A DNA stretch of 21,169 nt from Zoopage sp. CT-All (taxonomy: Eukaryota > Zoopagomycota > Zoopagomycetes > Zoopagales > Zoopagaceae). Shown here one piece after another: positions 17,959 through 21,169 of this stretch (within the stretch, counting starts at the first letter, position 1; each line of letters begins with the position of its first letter). Made by a program: the position numbers and the translations under genes. The notes under the pieces are model-generated. The model worked only from the letters and a program-made list of their open reading frames with translations. It ran no database searches and was not told where the DNA came from. The stretch spans positions 1 to 21,169 of the forward strand of contig QZWS01000155.1 of NCBI GenBank assembly GCA_004114245.1. Reading direction: 5' to 3'.

Positions 17959-18999
17959 ATGCTAATACCAATTATAGAACAAGAAGCTATTATCCGCGCT
18001 CTCAAATTTCAGTGTGGTGGTGGTAGGCTCCTTGTGAGATGAGCTGTTGCTGACATTCAACTCAAGAAGACAGTTTATTGGCACTGAACGAACAGCAGTG
18101 GAGAGCTGCAGCACGCAAGATTTATAACAGTATCCTAACACCGTTTCCATCTCGGTAGGCTGCTAACTTGCTCTAGAGTTTCGTCAATCGACCAAGCGTT
18201 TTTCGCCAAGGCTCAGCGAGAAGCCAGAGTGTATGTTTATTAAACGCCGTCTCCGTGTCAACACTGATTAGTGCCAACATGGTTGCTCGACCGGCCAGCA
18301 TCGAATCTCCGGAGGAAGCGCACGGCGGGGGCAATGAACGACGAACATGGCACAATACCCCGGGAGAAAAGGCAGCGGCCTAATATAACTCCGCCCGTCC
18401 GACCGGCATCGATTCGAGAGAAGAAGCGCGCGGCTCAGGAAATGGATACTAGTGAGCAGAGCTCTGAGGCGCCAGAGAAGAAGCGCGCGACTCAGGAAAT
18501 GGATACTAACGAGCATAGCTCTGCAGCGCCAGAGAAGAAGCGCGCGACTCAGGAAAGGGATGCTAATGAGCAGAGCTCTGCGACGCCAGAGAAGAAGCGA
18601 CTCGAAAAGAATTTGCCTGCCAAGCGGCTGTCTACCCGGCCAGTACCAAACCGCCGGAAGAAGCGCACGCCCCAGACAACGAGCGGCAGAAAGCAGGGCT
18701 CAGCTTCCCCAGCAGAAAACGAGCGACCCATTGAAACACTGCATGACCAGCAGATGCCTGGCCCATTGCCAGTGAATGGCCAGAAGCGCACGGTCCAGGA
18801 CATGGATGACGGTGAGCACGACTCGATGTCGCCAGGGAAGAAACAGCGACCCAACGAGGCATTGCGCAGCGAACAGCCGCTCGCCCAGCCAGCACCCATT
18901 AGCCAGAGGAAGCGCACGGTCCGACCAGTAGATGACAGAAAGCAGAACTCGACTTCAGCAATAAATGGCAACGGCCCGGTGAGCGCGTTCGAGAGGTAG
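17959..18999 (+). CDS. Lys/Arg-rich repetitive, probably disordered nuclear protein, four exons
   Basis: Exons are 17959-18022, 18067-18129, 18177-18230 and 18272-18999; introns are 41-47 nt, and the product has 302 residues. The N-terminal ~60 residues are helical and ordered-looking (EQEAIIRALKFQCGGED, then LNEQQWRAAARKIYNKFRQ). The rest is low-complexity, rich in Lys, Arg, Gln, Ser, Glu and Pro. It contains three 19-residue tandem repeats of the type EKKRATQEMDTNEQSSAAP. Looser ~45-residue repeats follow, with [KR]KRT..Q....S.SP...RP.E.L..., and many KKR or KRxR clusters act as possible nuclear signals. The frame is set by similarity between the segment after 18272 (DRPASNLRRKRTAGAMND) and the later repeat (VRPASIREKKRAAQEMD). 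This shows that coding extends upstream of the ATG at 18334. I do not recognise a family. Confidence 0.6.
18418..18588 (+). repeat. In-frame 57-bp minisatellite, three units
   Basis: Units at 18418-18474, 18475-18531 and 18532-18588, plus the start of a fourth (GAGAAGAAGCG at 18589). Each encodes 19 residues beginning EKKRA. Differences between units are few, which suggests recent expansion within the repetitive protein gene. Confidence 0.9.
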
Positions 19000-19116
19000 T
19001 GGTCCAAGCTCATGCTTGATAGCTGGTTCCACAGACTCTTCGGTGTGCTGTCACGGATGATTCGACAATCACCAGGGAGCGCAGAGAAAGCACCCACACC
19101 GATCCTCCCTTCCAAC

Positions 19117-19576
19117 GCCGGCAGCTGACATATAAGGTATTGTCTTGTGACCTTGCTCAAGTGGTGTTGACTTTTCAGAGTACGAGCCGCCAAGCGGCAT
19201 CAAGATTATCAATAACTCGCCCTGTGCGGCGAGTTACCAGGCAACAAAGCTCCACTGATGAGGTATGCTCAACTGCACGCTTTGCTCTGCCAACGCTCGC
19301 GTTGCAGCTGATCTGTACGGCGGCGCTGAGAAGAGTTCGACCATCTCGCTCCTCCGTGAGGCCATAGCGGCCACGTAATTTCCACTGTTTCAATGGTACG
19401 CTTGTTTTCATTCCAGGATTGGTATAATTCCTGCTAGTTCATTCAATCTGCATATCACCACACTGCATATCGTAGTAAAATAGGTAAGCCTACAAACAGC
19501 CTTGTTCCAGTGTGATGGTCAGTTGGCATTTCAGTATGAGCTTGCACTTACATGAGCACGCATTCATTCATCACAG
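19117..19576 (+). repeat. Tandem ~450-bp repeat, unit 1
   Basis: Begins near CCGGCAGCTGACATATAAGG and runs to the next CATATAAGG. It includes a perfect hairpin, AACTCGCC/GGCGAGTT, around 19211-19234. A second small hairpin, GCCGC-CAA-GCGGC, lies around 19187-19199. CTGATGA is at 19255-19261 and CTGA at 19326-19329. Shared landmarks with units 2 and 3 recur at a 450-453-base period. The function is unknown; the unit contains no convincing gene. Confidence 0.85.
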
Positions 19577-20029
19577 CCGGCATATAAGGTATGGTCTTAT
19601 GTCCTTGCTCATCGGCCGTGCTTACATTCCCGAGTATGAGCCGTTAAGCGGCATCAAGGCATTCAATAGCTCACCTTGTACGACGAGTTGCAAGCAACAA
19701 AGCCCTACTGATGAGGTATGCTCAGCTGCACGCTCTGCTCTGCCAATGCTTGCGTTGCAGCTGATCTGTACGGCGGCGCTGATAAGAGCTCGACCATCTC
19801 GCTCCCCGTGAAGCCATGAATGGCCATACGATATTCACCGCTTCAATAGTGAGCTCGTTCTCACCCCAACCGTGACATAATTCCTGCTAGTTCATTCAAT
19901 TTGCGTGTCAAACGACAACGCACGTCGTAGCATAGTAGGTAAGCTTGCTACAGACTTGTTCCAGTGTGATGGTCAGTTGGCATTTCAGTATGAGCCGGCA
20001 TTTACAATGAGCGCACGCATTCATCGCGC
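19577..20029 (+). repeat. Tandem ~450-bp repeat, unit 2
   Basis: Diverged copy of unit 1. CTGATGA is at 19708-19714 and CTGA at 19779-19782, with the same 64-base spacing as in the other units. The GCCG/CGGC hairpin persists (GCCGTTAAGCGGC), while the CTCGCC/GGCGAG stem is damaged (CTCACC..GACGAG). The AGTGTGATGGTCAGTTGGCATTTCAGTATGAG block is shared nearly intact with unit 1. Confidence 0.85.
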
Positions 20030-20470
20030 AGCCGGCATGCAAGGTATTGTCTCGTGTCCTTGCTCGGCGGTAGTGTTTACATTGCAGAGTACGAACCGCC
20101 AAACGGCGGCAATCAATAGCTCGCCTTGTACGGCGAGTTGCAAGCAACAAGCTCCACTGATGAGGTATGCCCAACGACGCACTTTGCTCTGCCAACGCTC
20201 GCGTTGCAGCTGATCTGCACGGCGGCGCTGAGAAGAGTTCGACCATCTCGCTCCTCCGTGAGGTCATAGCGGCCACGCTATATCCACTGTTTCAATGGTG
20301 CGCTCGTTCACATCCCAGGATTGGTATAATTCCTATTAGTTCATTCAATCTGCATGACACCACACCGCATATCGTAGTAAATAGGTAAGCCCATAAACAG
20401 CCCTGTTCCAGTGTGATTCAGTATGAATCGGCACTTACATGAGCACATATGCATTCATCACACATCCGCG
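20030..20470 (+). repeat. Tandem ~450-bp repeat, unit 3
   Basis: Third copy, again with CTGATGA (20157-20163) and CTGA (20228-20231) separated by 64 bases. The CTCGCC-TTGTAC-GGCGAG hairpin is restored to full pairing. The leading CATATAAGG of units 1 and 2 is CATGCAAGG here. The copy is closer to unit 1 than to unit 2 in the central block. Downstream the similarity fades near 20470. Confidence 0.85.
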
Positions 20471-20862
20471 AGAAGGTAAGTCACCTATCGTCTGAGCATT
20501 CAATGACAAAGGCTCATGTAGCAGCATCCATTAGTATTCCTTGAGTGTATAAATATCCCAGATAGGCATCAGCATGCATGCATTTAGTAAGTAGTGCTTA
20601 CGTAGGTATCACTCATGTAGTGTTTCACCTGCAAATATTATTGGCTTGTTGTACAACGCTGGCCAGCTCAAACGCATGACACCAAAGAAAAACAAAAAAT
20701 CGTTATCCTGTCTTGTTCAAATCACACAGGAGATCCATTGTACTCGCAAAGTTTAACATCATCTAGAAGTTGCCTTACGGAGAGATCGGGTGGTAGAGCT
20801 CAAAAGCAACGATCAACAAAGGCAGAATCGATTCCCAGACGCTGGCACGGTAATTATCGTCT
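20471..20862. other. Gene-free spacer between the two repeat arrays
   Basis: About 390 AT-richer bases with no gene or repeat unit that I can support. An A-rich stretch (ACCAAAGAAAAACAAAAAAT) lies at 20681-20700. Short open frames entering from the right belong to the repeat region and show no family resemblance. Confidence 0.4.
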
Positions 20863-21130
20863 GCAAGGACAAGGGTGGCAGCGAATTCCACGCGCCAATC
20901 CCCTGCACCCACAGGACGCGGAGCAACCTTGCAAGGGCGGCAGCGCATTTAACGCGCCTGTCCCGAGCATCGAGAGTTTTATCAAATGCATTACCTGTAC
21001 TCAGATGGTGCCGACATTGGTGCAAGAACAAGGGTGGCTGCGCATTCCACGCGCCTATCCCCTGCACCTGCAATATCGAAAAGGACTCGTAAGGGCAGGG
21101 GTGGCTGCGGATTGACGCGCCAACCCCCCA
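20863..21130 (+). repeat. Degenerate higher-order repeat of about 159 bp with ~45-bp subunits
   Basis: Four related subunits begin at 20863, 20931, 21022 and 21089. The shared core is AAGGGTGGC.GCG.ATTCCACGCGCC followed by a C-rich tail. Subunits 1 and 3 match best (offset 159), and subunits 2 and 4 correspond (offset 158). Spacing within each pair is 67-68 bases, so a two-subunit block was duplicated. GTGG and CCAC in subunits 1 and 3 could pair as a short stem. The array may continue beyond the window. Confidence 0.75.
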
Positions 21131-21169
21131 CCCCAACATCCATCCCATCCCCCAGCCTTATTTCAGCCC

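Noticed and set aside
19326-19360. tRNA B-box-like GTTCGACCA in repeat unit 1, suggesting a tRNA-derived SINE
   Set aside because: The flanking bases do not form a T-arm, unit 2 has lost the GTTC, and no convincing A box stands at the right distance.
19117-21130. CRISPR-like array
   Set aside because: The units are long (450 and 159 bases), diverged and without the short identical repeat/unique spacer pattern, and the surrounding genes are eukaryotic.

Overview
The window looks like nuclear DNA of an early-diverging fungus. Most genes with a recognisable fungal or eukaryotic homologue are compact and interrupted by very short GT..AG introns (about 38-64 nt) with CTGAC/CTAAC-like branch sites. 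The set includes a fungal-type Nma111 protease, a mitochondrial succinyl-CoA ligase beta subunit, a type IIC (Na,K-ATPase-like) P-type ATPase and a probable augmin (HAUS1-like) subunit, a combination absent from budding yeasts. I infer a zoopagomycete/Kickxellomycotina-like or other basal fungus, but the taxon cannot be fixed from sequence reading alone.

Layout. 443-3987 (-): a six-exon P-type ATPase with a tiny last exon. 4635-5777 (-): a four-finger C2H2 protein built by two internal duplications. 6066-6716 (+): an isochorismatase-fold hydrolase. 7163-8491 (+): succinyl-CoA ligase beta subunit. 8628-12007 (+): an eight-exon Nma111/HtrA-type protease. 12073-13238 (-): a six-exon SAC3/GANP-THP3-like PCI protein. 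13421-14746 (-): a seven-exon coiled-coil protein, best matched to HAUS1. Each spliced model keeps one open frame through every junction and its total coding length divides by three; these models were assembled by hand.

From about 15.6 kb the character changes to accessory DNA. A relatively AT-rich five-exon minus gene (15624-16938) carries a PD-(D/E)XK-nuclease-like E..D..ExK..Q pattern. It is divergent from a two-exon plus gene with two SAM-like helical units (17153-17951). That gene is followed after only 7 bp by a four-exon gene for a lysine/arginine-rich repetitive protein (17959-18999). Next come three tandem ~450-bp repeat units (about 19117-20470) with conserved small hairpins and constant spacing of snoRNA-like boxes. 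The window ends in a degenerate ~159-bp higher-order repeat (20863-21130).

The left two thirds are housekeeping genes (ion transport, TCA cycle, protein quality control, RNA export/splicing-linked PCI protein, spindle microtubule nucleation) with no evident operon-like logic. The right third, with the nuclease-like/SAM-like/KR-repeat gene cluster and the repeats, is where an undescribed system is most likely.
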